Assembly (NCBI GenBank): GCA_029007845.1
Contig: JAQXIP010000038.1
Span: 1-55,898 of the forward strand
Direction: 5' to 3'
Source of the DNA: Clostridiales bacterium
GTDB lineage: Bacteria; Bacillota; Clostridia; Lachnospirales; Lachnospiraceae
DNA: 55,898 nucleotides
Position 1 is the first letter of the stretch. Every line of letters starts with the position of its first letter. The translations under genes and the position numbers were made by a program. This document shows positions 16,625 through 26,317 of the stretch, piece by piece. The notes beneath the pieces were generated by a model, which saw only the letters and a list, made by a program, of their open reading frames with translations, had not been told where the DNA came from and made no database searches.

Positions 16625-16664
16625 AAAAACGGTTCCGGCGGATTTTGCCTGGAACCGTTTTTTT
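16625..16664 (+). terminator. Rho-independent terminator after fakA
   Basis: AAACGGTTCC (about 16627-16636) pairs with GGAACCGTTT (16651-16660), followed by T residues to 16664. RecG may therefore rely on a promoter inside the short gap or on read-through. Confidence 0.9.
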
Positions 16665-16699
16665 GACAGAAAGGATTCATGTTAAAAAAGGAGAATAGT

Positions 16700-18760
16700 A
16701 TGAAGTTAGGGGACTCACTTTCTTCCATAAAAGGGATCGGGGAAAAAACCGAAAAACGATATGAAGAAATGGATATTCATACAGTGGGTGACCTGTTAGC
16801 CTGTTATCCGAGAAGTTATGAAATGTATGGTGACATTATGCCCATTGGACAGTGTCCCATCAACGAAAGAATTGTGATAGAAGGTTTCGTAGAGGGAAAA
16901 CCAGTTCGGAGAAAAGGCAGACGAAGCAGTTATCTTACCTGTACGGTAAAAGATGCTACCGGAAGACTGGAATTGTTCTGGTTTCATATGCCGTATCTGG
17001 AGAAGATGCTGAAAATCGGAAACCGCTATCTGTTTCTAGGAAAAGTAAATATAACAAAAAGTGGAAAAAAATGCATGAGCCAGCCACAGATCTTAAAACC
17101 AGAGGACTATTATAATCAGAAAAATAAGCTGATTCCGGTATATCGTGTTGTCTCTGGTTTATCCAGCCGTCAGATGCAAAAACACATAGAGCAGGCACTC
17201 GATGATGTGGAAGATCTGGACGATTATCTGAACGCTTCTGAGAGAAAGAGGCTGGATGTTCCGGCATTGGCAAAATCCGTCCGGACGATCCATTTTCCGG
17301 ATGATAAAGAAAATGTGTCCCTGGCCAGAAAGCGTCTTGTATTTGATGAACTATTTTTGTTTTTGTCAGAAATGAAAAAAATAAAGGAATCGAAAGGAAA
17401 AGGGGAGAAGGGGCTTTTATTTCAGTCTTATGAGAAAGAGATGGATGCGTTTGTGGCATCTCTGCCATTTTCTCTGACAAATGGGCAGAAAAAGGTGTAT
17501 GAAGAAATATTAGCCGATTGTACCAAAGGGAATACCCCGATGAACCGGCTCATTCAGGGAGATGTAGGCTCTGGAAACACTGTTCTGGCAGGTCTGGCGC
17601 TCTACCTGGCTGTGAATTACGGTTATCAGGGTGCTATTATGGCACCGACCGAGGTGCTGGCAAAGCAGCATTATGAAACCTTATGTCAATGGATGGAGCC
17701 TTACGGAATAAAGGTTGAACTGCTTACCGGTTCTATGACCGCAGCAAAGAAACGGAATGCATGCCAAAGGATTGCATCGGGAGAAAGCCAGATCATTGTG
17801 GGAACGAATGCATTGATCCAGGAGAAAGTGAGCTACCATTGTCTTGGAATGATTGTAACGGATGAGCAGCATCGTTTTGGAGTCCGCCAGAGAGAAAATC
17901 TGGTTGAAAAAGGAAAAAAAGACGGGCTGACGCCCCATGTTCTTGTCATGAGTGCCACACCGATTCCAAGGACGCTGGCATTGATTTTATATGGAGACTT
18001 GTCAATCTCGGTCTTAAAAGAACGCCCTGCAGACCGGCTTCCGATTAAGAACTGCGTAGTAGGCCAGGCATATCGGGCAACCGCCTATCAGTTTATAGAA
18101 AAGGAAATCAAAAGTGGGCATCAGGCCTATGTGATCTGTCCTATGGTAGAAGAAAGTGATTCTATGGATGTAGAAAATGTAGTGGGTTACCGGGATATGC
18201 TTGTAGAAAAGATGCCGGAAGAGATTACGGTCACCTGTCTTTATGGTTCTATGAAGGCTGAGGAGAAAAACCGGATTATGGAGCAGTTTTCCAATGGAGA
18301 TATTGATATCCTTGTTTCGACTACTGTTGTAGAAGTTGGAATCAATGTGCCAAATGCCACCGTTATGTTGATTGAAAATGCAGAACACTTTGGACTGGCA
18401 CAGCTTCATCAGCTCAGAGGCCGTGTTGGCAGGGGAAGCGCCCAGTCTTATTGCATATTTATGAGTGGAAACAACAGCAAAAAAACGATGGAACGTCTTG
18501 AAGTATTAGGAATGTCAAATGACGGTTTTTATATTGCACAGCAGGATCTTCGTTTGCGGGGACCAGGGGACTTCTTTGGAATCCGGCAGAGCGGAGATCT
18601 GGATTTTTCATTGGCCGATATCTATCAGGATGCACCGGTCATTGAACTGGCAGAAGGATTTCTTGAAGAAATGCCAAAGGAACAACTCGAAAAGCGGATT
18701 CGGTCAAGTTCCTATCTTTCTTCACAGTTCCATCCAATTCGATCCAATGTGACATTATAA
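16700..18760 (+). CDS. recG: ATP-dependent DNA helicase RecG, with an altered Walker A motif
   Basis: A 686-residue RecG. It has an N-terminal wedge/OB domain (about 1-200: SSIKGIGEKTEKRYEEM, RSSYLTCTVKDATG) and two helicase domains. Motif Ia is MAPTEVLAKQH, motif II DEQHRFG, motif III MSATPIPRT, and motifs V-VI are TTVVEVGINVPNA and HQLRGRVGRG. RecG remodels stalled replication forks and Holliday junctions. The Walker A motif reads GDVGSGNT; residue 293 is Asn (codon AAC, 17576-17578) where the family has Lys. Such a change normally abolishes ATP hydrolysis. ATG 16700 is chosen for its AAAGGAG at 7 bases, over the ATG at 16679. Confidence 0.93.
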   Translation: MKLGDSLSSIKGIGEKTEKRYEEMDIHTVGDLLACYPRSYEMYGDIMPIGQCPINERIVIEGFVEGKPVRRKGRRSSYLTCTVKDATGRLELFWFHMPYLEKMLKIGNRYLFLGKVNITKSGKKCMSQPQILKPEDYYNQKNKLIPVYRVVSGLSSRQMQKHIEQALDDVEDLDDYLNASERKRLDVPALAKSVRTIHFPDDKENVSLARKRLVFDELFLFLSEMKKIKESKGKGEKGLLFQSYEKEMDAFVASLPFSLTNGQKKVYEEILADCTKGNTPMNRLIQGDVGSGNTVLAGLALYLAVNYGYQGAIMAPTEVLAKQHYETLCQWMEPYGIKVELLTGSMTAAKKRNACQRIASGESQIIVGTNALIQEKVSYHCLGMIVTDEQHRFGVRQRENLVEKGKKDGLTPHVLVMSATPIPRTLALILYGDLSISVLKERPADRLPIKNCVVGQAYRATAYQFIEKEIKSGHQAYVICPMVEESDSMDVENVVGYRDMLVEKMPEEITVTCLYGSMKAEEKNRIMEQFSNGDIDILVSTTVVEVGINVPNATVMLIENAEHFGLAQLHQLRGRVGRGSAQSYCIFMSGNNSKKTMERLEVLGMSNDGFYIAQQDLRLRGPGDFFGIRQSGDLDFSLADIYQDAPVIELAEGFLEEMPKEQLEKRIRSSSYLSSQFHPIRSNVTL

Positions 18761-18765
18761 GAAGA

Positions 18766-18794
18766 TTTACTTTTTCGATTGGATTCGTTATAAT
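18766..18794 (+). promoter_or_regulatory. Promoter of the SpoVK-like gene
   Basis: TTTACT (18766-18771), 17-base spacer, perfect TATAAT (18789-18794), 38 bases before the start codon. Confidence 0.65.
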
Positions 18795-18831
18795 AAAAAA
18801 GAATGTTTGTCAGAAAAGAGGTGTCACATTT

Positions 18832-20496
18832 ATGCCAATGCCCCATGTATCCAATGACGGTCTGTATGGAATCGGACGGGATAATTATGAAAGACTGGTG
18901 AATGTGTGCAGGCTGTTAGAACAGGAGGCGTACTGGGAAAATCCCCGGGAGATTCTTCATTTTTCCATATTTGAAATGCTGGACCGGTATATTCAGTCTG
19001 TTCTTGTATGCCAGATACTGGAGGGACAGCGTGAACGGATGGAAGAATATCACTATGCAAGAGTCATTACAAACCAAAATGTACTGATGCTTCCGGAATC
19101 TCTCACACCAGAATGCCCTCTATGTCAATTGACGGATATCTGTGAATATGCAAAGAAAATGGTTGGTGCACCTCCGATTCTGATTCAGTTATGTGGATTA
19201 AGAGACCGGGAAAAGGATTCCTGCCTGTCCGGAGTCTTTTTGGACTGTATGATTAATCTGGTTATGGTTATGGGTTATCTTGGTGAGGGGAAGAGTCTCC
19301 ATGTTATGCCCTGCCTTGAAAATTATTACCGGAAAGTGCGTCCGTTTTTAAATCAGGATGACAAGAACAAATTGTTTGATGACCGGTATTTGTTCCGTAA
19401 AATCACAACCGATTCCTATGAGAACGGCTATTACGAAAAACTATTGCAGGAGTATTCCCAGATTAAGGAAAATGTTGGAAAAGCAATGGAAGGTGCAGAA
19501 AGCTTAGCGGTTGATTTTTCTTCTCTGCGTTTTTCAGAAGAGCAGAAAAAAGAGGAAATTGCCCCGGAATATCTTCCACAAGAGGAAGACACTGAGGACG
19601 ATGGGGAAATAAAGCCGGAAACCGATTTATCAGAATATAAGCTGGAAAGTCTGTTAGAAGAGTTAAACAGTCTGGTAGGACTTAGTCAGGTAAAGGAGCA
19701 GATTCATACGCTGATTAATCTGATCAAAGTCCGTAAAATGCGGGAAAAATATCAGATGCCGCAGCTTGATATGACATACCACATGGCATTTACCGGAAAT
19801 CCGGGAACCGGAAAAACCACCGTTGCAAGGCTTGTGGCCGCCATTTATAAAGAACTTGGGATTCTATCCAAGGGAACCTTCATTGAAACAGACCGTTCCG
19901 GGCTGGTGGCTGGATATGTCGGACAGACTGCCATGAAGGTGCGGGAAGTGGTTGAAAAAGCTTTAGGCGGAGTTTTGTTTATTGATGAAGCTTATTCCCT
20001 TGCTAATCCAAATACGGCAAATGATTTTGGAGGAGAAGCCATCGATATGCTTGTGAAGCTGATGGAAGACCACCGGGACGACCTGGTTGTCATTGTGGCC
20101 GGATATACCGAAGAGATGGATCGGTTTCTGCATTTTAACACAGGTCTGTTATCCCGTTTTAATACATTTGTTGAGTTCCCGGATTATACAAGTGGGGAAT
20201 TACTGGAAATATTAGACTATATATCCTTTCAGGCCGGTTTTATTATCGAAGAAGAGGGAAAGAAGATGGTATTTGACTATCTGGAACAGATGGAAGATGC
20301 TGGAAAAAAACAGTTTGGAAATGGAAGAGGAATCCGTAATCTTTTTGAAAAAATCGTGATGCATCAGGCAAACAGGCTGATGCAGCAGGAAAAAATGCCA
20401 GATAAGGAAGAACTTATTTTACTTAAGAAAGAAGATGTTTCTATTGAAATCTTGCCATTTATGAGATATGATGTAATACGGAAGTATGCTGATTAA
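18832..20496 (+). CDS. SpoVK/CbbX-type AAA ATPase with a long N-terminal domain
   Basis: A 554-residue protein. The C-terminal half (about 285-554) is a CbbX/SpoVK AAA module: LVGLSQVKEQIHTLINL, Walker A GNPGTGKTTVAR, the pore-like loop RSGLVAGYVGQTA, Walker B VLFIDEAYSL, and a sensor/arginine-finger region with LLSRFNTFVEFPDY. The first 280 residues are not part of SpoVK (about 320 residues in Bacillus) and include a Cys-containing stretch (CPLCQLTDICEYAKKM). The module probably remodels a protein partner recognised by this extra domain. A sporulation role is only suggested by homology. Start ATG 18832 has AAAGAGG at about 10 bases. rsmD follows after 38 bases. Confidence 0.85.
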   Translation: MPMPHVSNDGLYGIGRDNYERLVNVCRLLEQEAYWENPREILHFSIFEMLDRYIQSVLVCQILEGQRERMEEYHYARVITNQNVLMLPESLTPECPLCQLTDICEYAKKMVGAPPILIQLCGLRDREKDSCLSGVFLDCMINLVMVMGYLGEGKSLHVMPCLENYYRKVRPFLNQDDKNKLFDDRYLFRKITTDSYENGYYEKLLQEYSQIKENVGKAMEGAESLAVDFSSLRFSEEQKKEEIAPEYLPQEEDTEDDGEIKPETDLSEYKLESLLEELNSLVGLSQVKEQIHTLINLIKVRKMREKYQMPQLDMTYHMAFTGNPGTGKTTVARLVAAIYKELGILSKGTFIETDRSGLVAGYVGQTAMKVREVVEKALGGVLFIDEAYSLANPNTANDFGGEAIDMLVKLMEDHRDDLVVIVAGYTEEMDRFLHFNTGLLSRFNTFVEFPDYTSGELLEILDYISFQAGFIIEEEGKKMVFDYLEQMEDAGKKQFGNGRGIRNLFEKIVMHQANRLMQQEKMPDKEELILLKKEDVSIEILPFMRYDVIRKYAD

Positions 20497-20534
20497 GAAT
20501 CAGGTATAATCAGTAATCTTATCAGGAGGCGGTT

Positions 20535-21092
20535 ATGAGAGTCATTGCAGGGACTGCACGAAGGATTGTGCTTAATACACCTAAGGGGAAGCAGACAAGA
20601 CCTACTACAGACCGGATTAAGGAAACCTTGTTTAATATATTGCAGCCGGAGCTGTATGATGCAGTTTTTCTTGATTTGTTCAGCGGAAGCGGGGCAATTG
20701 CCATTGAAGCATTAAGCCGTGGGGCAAAAAAGGCGGTTCTGGCAGAACAGGATAAAGAAGCCCTGGCATGCATCCGGGATAATTTGTCACGAACCCACCT
20801 TTCGGAGCGTGCGGTTGTTATGCAAAGAGATGTGTTTAGCTGTCTTTCCGATCTGGAAAGAGGAAAAGAAACATTTGATATTGTATTTATGGATCCCCCT
20901 TACAGGGAGAAGATGGAACAGCGTGTATTATCCGTTTTAAAAGATGCCTCATTTATCTGTGAGGATACGATGATTGTTTTTGAAGCTTCAATTGATACAC
21001 CGGTCATGGAGGAAGATTTCCCAGGTTTTATCATAGACCGTATCAAAGAATATAAGACGAATAAACATGTGTTTCTACATCGGGGACATTGA
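20535..21092 (+). CDS. rsmD: 16S rRNA (guanine(966)-N(2))-methyltransferase RsmD
   Basis: A 185-residue enzyme with [33 protein letters not shown], motif [19 protein letters not shown] and the catalytic FMDPPY. It methylates G966 of 16S rRNA during small-subunit assembly. AGGAGGCGG lies directly before ATG. The rsmD-coaD pair is standard in Firmicutes; coaD starts 23 bases after the stop. Confidence 0.95.
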   Translation: MRVIAGTARRIVLNTPKGKQTRPTTDRIKETLFNILQPELYDAVFLDLFSGSGAIAIEALSRGAKKAVLAEQDKEALACIRDNLSRTHLSERAVVMQRDVFSCLSDLERGKETFDIVFMDPPYREKMEQRVLSVLKDASFICEDTMIVFEASIDTPVMEEDFPGFIIDRIKEYKTNKHVFLHRGH

Positions 21093-21115
21093 TACGAAAG
21101 ATACGGAGGAACAGA

Positions 21116-21601
21116 ATGAAGACTGGGATCTATCCAGGGAGCTTTGATCCGATTACATTAGGACATCTGGATATTATCAAAAGAGCTGCACTTGTTGTGG
21201 ACAAGCTGATTATTGGCGTGTTGAATAACAGTGCGAAAAAATCGCTGTTTACACCAGAAGAACGGGTGGCGATGATTCAGAAAGTTACGTCGGATATTCC
21301 TAATGTGGAAGTGGAAAGCTTTAACGGATTATTAGTGGACTTTGCGGATCAGAAGCAGGCTCATATCATTGTCCGGGGTCTGCGGGCAATATCCGACTTT
21401 GAATACGAACTTCAGATTGCTCAGACAAACCGGAAAGTGAATTCAAAAGTGGACACCATGTTTTTTACAACAAGTGAAGAATATTCCTACATCAGTTCCA
21501 GTATTGTAAAGGAATATGCCATGTATGGCGGTGATGTATCACAGTTTGTGACACCATATGTAGAGACATGTTTGAAAGCAAAAATAAAAGAAAACAGATG
21601 A
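21116..21601 (+). CDS. coaD: Phosphopantetheine adenylyltransferase
   Basis: A 161-residue enzyme of coenzyme A synthesis. It has the nucleotidyltransferase signature [20 protein letters not shown] with the TxGH motif, [17 protein letters not shown], and [12 protein letters not shown] near the end. It converts 4'-phosphopantetheine and ATP to dephospho-CoA. ATG 21116 is chosen for its GGAGGA at 5 bases and the standard family N terminus; an in-frame ATG at 21089 overlaps rsmD. CoaE, the next enzyme of the pathway, is encoded at 53019. Confidence 0.96.
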   Translation: MKTGIYPGSFDPITLGHLDIIKRAALVVDKLIIGVLNNSAKKSLFTPEERVAMIQKVTSDIPNVEVESFNGLLVDFADQKQAHIIVRGLRAISDFEYELQIAQTNRKVNSKVDTMFFTTSEEYSYISSSIVKEYAMYGGDVSQFVTPYVETCLKAKIKENR

Positions 21602-21632
21602 AAGAATTTATTCATCCGTTCAGGAGGCTATT

Positions 21633-22316
21633 ATGGGAGCAAGTAAGATTGAACAGATAATTGATGAAATCTATGATTTTGTGGATGGCTGTAAATCAAA
21701 AGCATTTTCGGTGAATCAGATAGTTGTTCCGAGAGATGAGATGTATGATCTTTTGGATGAACTGCGTTTAAGAACACCGGACGAAATCAAGCGTTATCAG
21801 AAAATTATCGCACAGCGGGATGCTATTTTAGCGGCAGCTCAGGAAGAAGCAGATCAGATGATCGAGGAAGCACAGCAGCGCATGAATGCACTTGTAGATG
21901 AACATGAGATTATGCAGCAGGCATATGCTCATGCAAATGAAGTGATGGAGGATGCGGCAAACCAGGCAAATGAGATGCTTTCCCAGGCACAGCGTGATGC
22001 AGATGAGATCCGTTCTGGTGCACTCTCATACGCGGATTCATTGATGGAGAATATTCAGGATCTGCTTACTCAGGCGCATGAGGCTTCTAAGATGCAGTAT
22101 GAAGCGGTAATTGGCTGTCTGAAGGACAATCTGGACGTAGTGGTGGCAAACCGGAAAGAGCTAACTAGCACGAGTGCTGAGGATCCGGATGCGGCTATTG
22201 AGCCGGAAGAAAACGAAAACATGGGAGCCGCTGCTGCCACAGAGGAAGAGAATGAAGACGTGGACTTTGTATTTGATGCCAATACCACATTAGAGGATCT
22301 TGATTCGGATGAGTAA
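21633..22316 (+). CDS. Coiled-coil protein (DivIVA/ATP-synthase-H-like), unknown function
   Basis: A 227-residue, Glu/Ala/Gln-rich, acidic protein. Residues about 60-150 form a long coiled coil with repeats of the type QEEADQMIEEAQQ and ANQANEMLSQAQRDADEI, recalling DivIVA and V-type ATPase subunit H helices. The C-terminal 50 residues are low-complexity and acidic. Proteins like this often follow coaD in Lachnospiraceae. It may organise polar or division proteins, but that is inference. The start has CAGGAGGC 8 bases ahead. Its 3' end overlaps the convergent YlbJ-like gene by 27 bases. Confidence 0.8.
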   Translation: MGASKIEQIIDEIYDFVDGCKSKAFSVNQIVVPRDEMYDLLDELRLRTPDEIKRYQKIIAQRDAILAAAQEEADQMIEEAQQRMNALVDEHEIMQQAYAHANEVMEDAANQANEMLSQAQRDADEIRSGALSYADSLMENIQDLLTQAHEASKMQYEAVIGCLKDNLDVVVANRKELTSTSAEDPDAAIEPEENENMGAAAATEEENEDVDFVFDANTTLEDLDSDE

Positions 22317-23180
22317 GAGCAGAAGAAAAGTGAAAAGTACACTCTGCAGTAGTTTCAATAAAAAATAGTAAGACCAGGACAATTCATAATGGCTGATGAT
22401 ACTGGCGGTCTGGGCAAGGCTTGACAAACCTCCCAGACCGTTTGCAAATCCGCCTAGAATTGTCTTTTTTACTTTCGATATTGGAAGAAGTTTTAGGTTC
22501 AGTGTTCCGGTTGTGATTTCCATAATACTCTGGAGAAAAATGCGAAGCCACACCGGAAGAACCGATAATCTGGCAAGAAACATTCCAAATGTGGTAAAGC
22601 AGGTTACGTAGCCTGCGATGAGAAGAAGTGTTTTGGCGGTCTGGATGACCGCATCGTCAAAAGCGCTGGTAAACGATCGGTTTGGGAATGGAAGAGGAGA
22701 AGGATGCGTTTTTTTTGATGCGTCAGACTTAAAACGTTTTTTATGATAAAAAAATAAGAGTAATGAAACAACCAATCCACTTCCAATCATACAAAGCCAT
22801 ACAAGGATAGAAAAATGGCGTACCCCAAGTGCAGGTGCCAATAGACAGATACAATACCCCATGCTTGGATTATTGCAAAGTGGCAGCAGCCATTGTCCCT
22901 CTTCTTTTGACAGATTGCCCTGTTCGATGCAGTCGCAGATGATTCTGGCTCCGGCAGGAAAACCGGAGAAGATTCCGAGGAAAACCGGATAGAACAGCCG
23001 GTGTCTGGAGTTTCCTGCGATTTGATAGGTTTTTAACAGGCTGCTGTAAAGAAGGAAAGGAGCCAGTGCAGGGACTAGTGTCTTGTACCAGAGAATTAAA
23101 CCGTTTGAAACTCCTGATAGAATGGTTTTGGAGTCAAAGATATATAAGAATAAAAACAATGCAAATATCACATATTTCAT
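22290..23180 (-). CDS. YlbJ-like nucleoside-recognition (Gate) membrane protein
   Basis: A 296-residue membrane protein with about seven hydrophobic segments. It carries the YlbJ/SpoVV pattern: LWYKTLVPALAPFLLYSSLL, FLGIFSGFPAGARII and LPLCNNPSMGY. In Bacillus, YlbJ (SpoVV) takes part in dipicolinic acid uptake into the forespore; this protein is shorter than the usual 400 residues, so its role may differ. In Firmicutes ylbJ commonly lies near coaD and ylbM, as here. Its end overlaps the coiled-coil gene by 27 bases tail to tail. Confidence 0.8.
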   Translation of the reverse strand: MKYVIFALFLFLYIFDSKTILSGVSNGLILWYKTLVPALAPFLLYSSLLKTYQIAGNSRHRLFYPVFLGIFSGFPAGARIICDCIEQGNLSKEEGQWLLPLCNNPSMGYCICLLAPALGVRHFSILVWLCMIGSGLVVSLLLFFYHKKRFKSDASKKTHPSPLPFPNRSFTSAFDDAVIQTAKTLLLIAGYVTCFTTFGMFLARLSVLPVWLRIFLQSIMEITTGTLNLKLLPISKVKKTILGGFANGLGGLSSLAQTASIISHYELSWSYYFLLKLLQSVLFTFLLLLLIRIKIL

Positions 23181-23263
23181 CGTGTACCCTGCCCGATTTT
23201 GATTCTTTATAGTTTATGGGACCGGGAAAAGATTTAGAAGTGTTAAAAGAAAGAGAGGAAAAA

Positions 23264-25048
23264 ATGAAGCGGAATGAATTGAAGACAGAAGATACCTGGA
23301 GACTGGAAGATTTGTTTTTAAGCTTGGATGATTGGGAAAATGCTTGTAAAGACCTTGAAGAACGGATTCTTAAAATTCCGGATTTTTATGGAACACTGGG
23401 ACAGGGGGTAGATTCGTTATATGCGTATCTGTCTTTTCAATCGGATACCGAGCAGCTGCTGGAAAGAATCTATATTTATGCCAATTTAAAATATCATGAA
23501 GATACAAAGAATGCAGATAGCCAGAAACTCACTGACCGTGCGGACTATTTTATGACTGCCTATAATCAGGCAGATGCTTTTTTTGTGCCAGAGCTTCTTT
23601 CCATTCCGGATGAGAAACTGGTACAATGGGTTCACATGCCGGTTCTTGCGGATTATGAAGGTTATCTGTTGGAGATAATGCGAAAAAAAGAGCATATGTT
23701 GTCGAAAACAGAGGAGGAATTACTGGCAGGTGTCTATGAGATTGCAAATACACCATCTACCGTGTTTTCAATGTTTGATAATGCAGATCTGAAATTTCCG
23801 GATGTTGTGAAAAAAGATGGGACAAAGCTTCCACTTACCCACTCTACCTATATGGTGTATATGAAGGATGAAGATCAGAACATACGGAGACAGGCATTTC
23901 AAGGTCTTTACCACACGTATCAAGCATTTGAGAATACGCTTGCGTCCCTCTATGCAGCAAATGTAAAACAAGAATTATTCTATGCAAAAACAAGAAAATA
24001 TGGTTCTTCCCTGGAAAAAGCGCTGGATTCCAGCCAGATTCCGGTAAGTGTATATGATAACCTGATTGAGATGGTTGAGAAACACCTAAAACCAATGTAC
24101 AAATATATGGATATCCGCCGGAATGCACTGGGGCTTTCCAAGCTTCATATGTATGATATTTATGTGCCATTTGTAAAGGAACGGGAAGATACTTATACTT
24201 TTGATGAAGCGAAACAGATTGTATTGGAAGCTCTTAAACCAATGGGAGAAGAGTATGTGGGGATTCTGGAAGAAGGATTATCAAACCGTTGGATCGACTG
24301 TTATGAAAATGAGGGAAAACGAAGCGGAGCATATTCCTGGGGAGCCTATGGAACGCATCCATATGTGCTGCTTAATTTCCAGGGAAGGTTAAATGATGTT
24401 TTTACGCTGGCACATGAGATGGGACATGCCATTCACACCTATTATTCGAATCAGAACCAGTCCTATCAGAATGCGGGGTATAAAATCTTTGTTGCAGAAG
24501 TGGCATCTACATGTAATGAGGCACTTTTAATGCATTATCTTCTGGAGCATACAAATAGTGAGGAAAAAAAGGCATGTTTGGTAAACTATTATCTGGAGCA
24601 GTTTCGAACGACACTGTTCCGTCAGACGATGTTTGCGGAATTTGAGCAGATTACCCACGGAAAACTGCAGGAAGGGGAAGCACTGACGGCTCAGAATCTG
24701 AAACAGATCTACCATGAACTGAATGTAAAATATTATGGACCGGATGTGGTTATTGATGATGAGATTGATATGGAATGGGCAAGAATCCCGCATTTTTATA
24801 CGCCGTTTTATGTGTACCAGTATGCAACCGGATATTCTGCAGCAATTGCATTATCTTCTAAAATATTAACAGAGGGGGCAGCAGCTGCCAAAAACTATGT
24901 GGATGGATTTTTAAAAGGAGGTTGTTCGAAAACACCGCTTGAACTGCTAAAAAATGCAGGCGTGGATATGAGCAGCAAAGAGCCGGTTGAAGCTGCTTTG
25001 CGGGTGTTTGAAGAGCTTGTTGACAAAATGGGGAATCTAAAAGGATGA
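23264..25048 (+). CDS. pepF: Oligoendopeptidase F (M3B metallopeptidase)
   Basis: A 594-residue cytosolic zinc peptidase. HEMGH is at residues 384-388 inside FTLAHEMGHAIHTYYSN, with the downstream Glu in EVASTCNEALLMHYLL. The N-terminal part (TEDTWRLEDLFLSLDDW) is the usual PepF start. It cleaves short peptides, up to about 20 residues, probably for amino acid recycling. ATG 23264 is chosen because GAGAGG lies before it and the family N terminus begins there; ATG 23216 would add 16 atypical residues. It is divergent from the YlbJ-like gene and converges with tmcAL, 11 bases apart. Confidence 0.94.
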   Translation: MKRNELKTEDTWRLEDLFLSLDDWENACKDLEERILKIPDFYGTLGQGVDSLYAYLSFQSDTEQLLERIYIYANLKYHEDTKNADSQKLTDRADYFMTAYNQADAFFVPELLSIPDEKLVQWVHMPVLADYEGYLLEIMRKKEHMLSKTEEELLAGVYEIANTPSTVFSMFDNADLKFPDVVKKDGTKLPLTHSTYMVYMKDEDQNIRRQAFQGLYHTYQAFENTLASLYAANVKQELFYAKTRKYGSSLEKALDSSQIPVSVYDNLIEMVEKHLKPMYKYMDIRRNALGLSKLHMYDIYVPFVKEREDTYTFDEAKQIVLEALKPMGEEYVGILEEGLSNRWIDCYENEGKRSGAYSWGAYGTHPYVLLNFQGRLNDVFTLAHEMGHAIHTYYSNQNQSYQNAGYKIFVAEVASTCNEALLMHYLLEHTNSEEKKACLVNYYLEQFRTTLFRQTMFAEFEQITHGKLQEGEALTAQNLKQIYHELNVKYYGPDVVIDDEIDMEWARIPHFYTPFYVYQYATGYSAAIALSSKILTEGAAAAKNYVDGFLKGGCSKTPLELLKNAGVDMSSKEPVEAALRVFEELVDKMGNLKG

Positions 25049-25059
25049 GAAGAGGTCTG

Positions 25060-26250
25060 TCAGTATATGATTGGAGAACATTCCAGTTCCAGAATAGGTC
25101 TATTGTGGTACTTTAGGGCTGGAATCTGGTAGTATAGGGAGTTGGCTGACAGTTCTTTGAAACCCTCCTTATATTTTTTCATATGTGCCGGTTTGGATAT
25201 AATTGGAATGGAAGCCTTGCTTAACAAATGCGAGGCTTCTTTTTTCATGCCAAGCAGGCGAAGATACGGAAGGGAAGGCAGGGCATTTTGATCCGTTATG
25301 GTAAGATGTGGCTGATCCAGGATAATCCGAAGCATTGCCCGGCTGATTCTTGTGTAAGCGTATTGCTTGGATTTTACACGGTGGCAGAAGGAAGTAAAAC
25401 CGGAAAAACCAGGAAGATTCCGGTAGATTCTTGCTGCTTCATCCTGAGACAGAATACAATTATCGGTATAATACTGTGCATTATGGGTTGTTAAGGCGTA
25501 ATAAAGATAGCAGGAGTAATCGTCTGCTGTGACTGGATATTGATCGTTCCATTGTTGTTTTAATATCGTAACGGCATGTTCGGGCATCCATTCCGATAAC
25601 GTGGATAAATCAGGGCTTTCTTTTGTAAGGATTTTGCGGATGCCGCTTGCTGTTTCATGGTGTCCGGAACCGTTTCTGGGAATCATGATTGGAATCAGAG
25701 AGGAGTGAATCCGGTTGATTCCTTTTATATACTCAATCCCTAAAAGGTTGTTTGGTGAATCCAAAAGGCTTAATTGTTCCGGGGGAAAGAGTCCGAGGCT
25801 TAAAAGAGCTTCTTTTCTTGCAGCTGGATAGGACATGCCCTGAGAAAGCCTTTTTTTGATCGCTTCCTGGAAACTGGCAGGTTCTTCTATGAGAAAATGG
25901 GCAATTGAGGAAAAAATATCTGGATCAGGCTGTGTTTCCTCACATCCGAACGCAATGTGGGTAACGGTATTTAAGGAGGAGAGAGCCATGATGCCGCCAA
26001 GCCCAAATAGTTCGGCACTGGAGATGGCAAATGGAAGTGGGAGTTCTAAGACAAGATCTGCACCTGCTTCCAGAGCCATTCTGGTTCTGGAAAATTTGTG
26101 TATGAGGGCAGGTTCTCCCCGCTGTACATAATTGCCACTCATAATAACAACCAGATAGTCGGCTTCATAGATGTTCCGGATTGTATGAAACAGATACTGG
26201 TGTCCATTATGGAAAGGGTTAAACTCAGCGATCACTCCCACAACTTTCAT
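25060..26250 (-). CDS. tmcAL: tRNA(Met) cytidine acetate ligase TmcAL
   Basis: A 396-residue protein (YlbM family). The nucleotidyltransferase motif is GVIAEFNPFHNGHQYL, followed by VIMSGNYVQRGEPALIHKFSRT and ADLVLELPLPFA. TmcAL activates acetate with ATP and makes N4-acetylcytidine at the wobble position of elongator tRNA-Met. The start has AGGAGGGAATATC before ATG. It lies next to pta-ackA, divergently, so an acetate-using and an acetate-making unit are neighbours; whether this means anything is unknown. Confidence 0.93.
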   Translation of the reverse strand: MKVVGVIAEFNPFHNGHQYLFHTIRNIYEADYLVVIMSGNYVQRGEPALIHKFSRTRMALEAGADLVLELPLPFAISSAELFGLGGIMALSSLNTVTHIAFGCEETQPDPDIFSSIAHFLIEEPASFQEAIKKRLSQGMSYPAARKEALLSLGLFPPEQLSLLDSPNNLLGIEYIKGINRIHSSLIPIMIPRNGSGHHETASGIRKILTKESPDLSTLSEWMPEHAVTILKQQWNDQYPVTADDYSCYLYYALTTHNAQYYTDNCILSQDEAARIYRNLPGFSGFTSFCHRVKSKQYAYTRISRAMLRIILDQPHLTITDQNALPSLPYLRLLGMKKEASHLLSKASIPIISKPAHMKKYKEGFKELSANSLYYQIPALKYHNRPILELECSPIIY

Positions 26251-26317
26251 GATATTCCCTCCTATTTTTTTCTGTAACCTGAATTGTAACCTTCCTTAGA
26301 AAGTTTTGTCAATCCTC

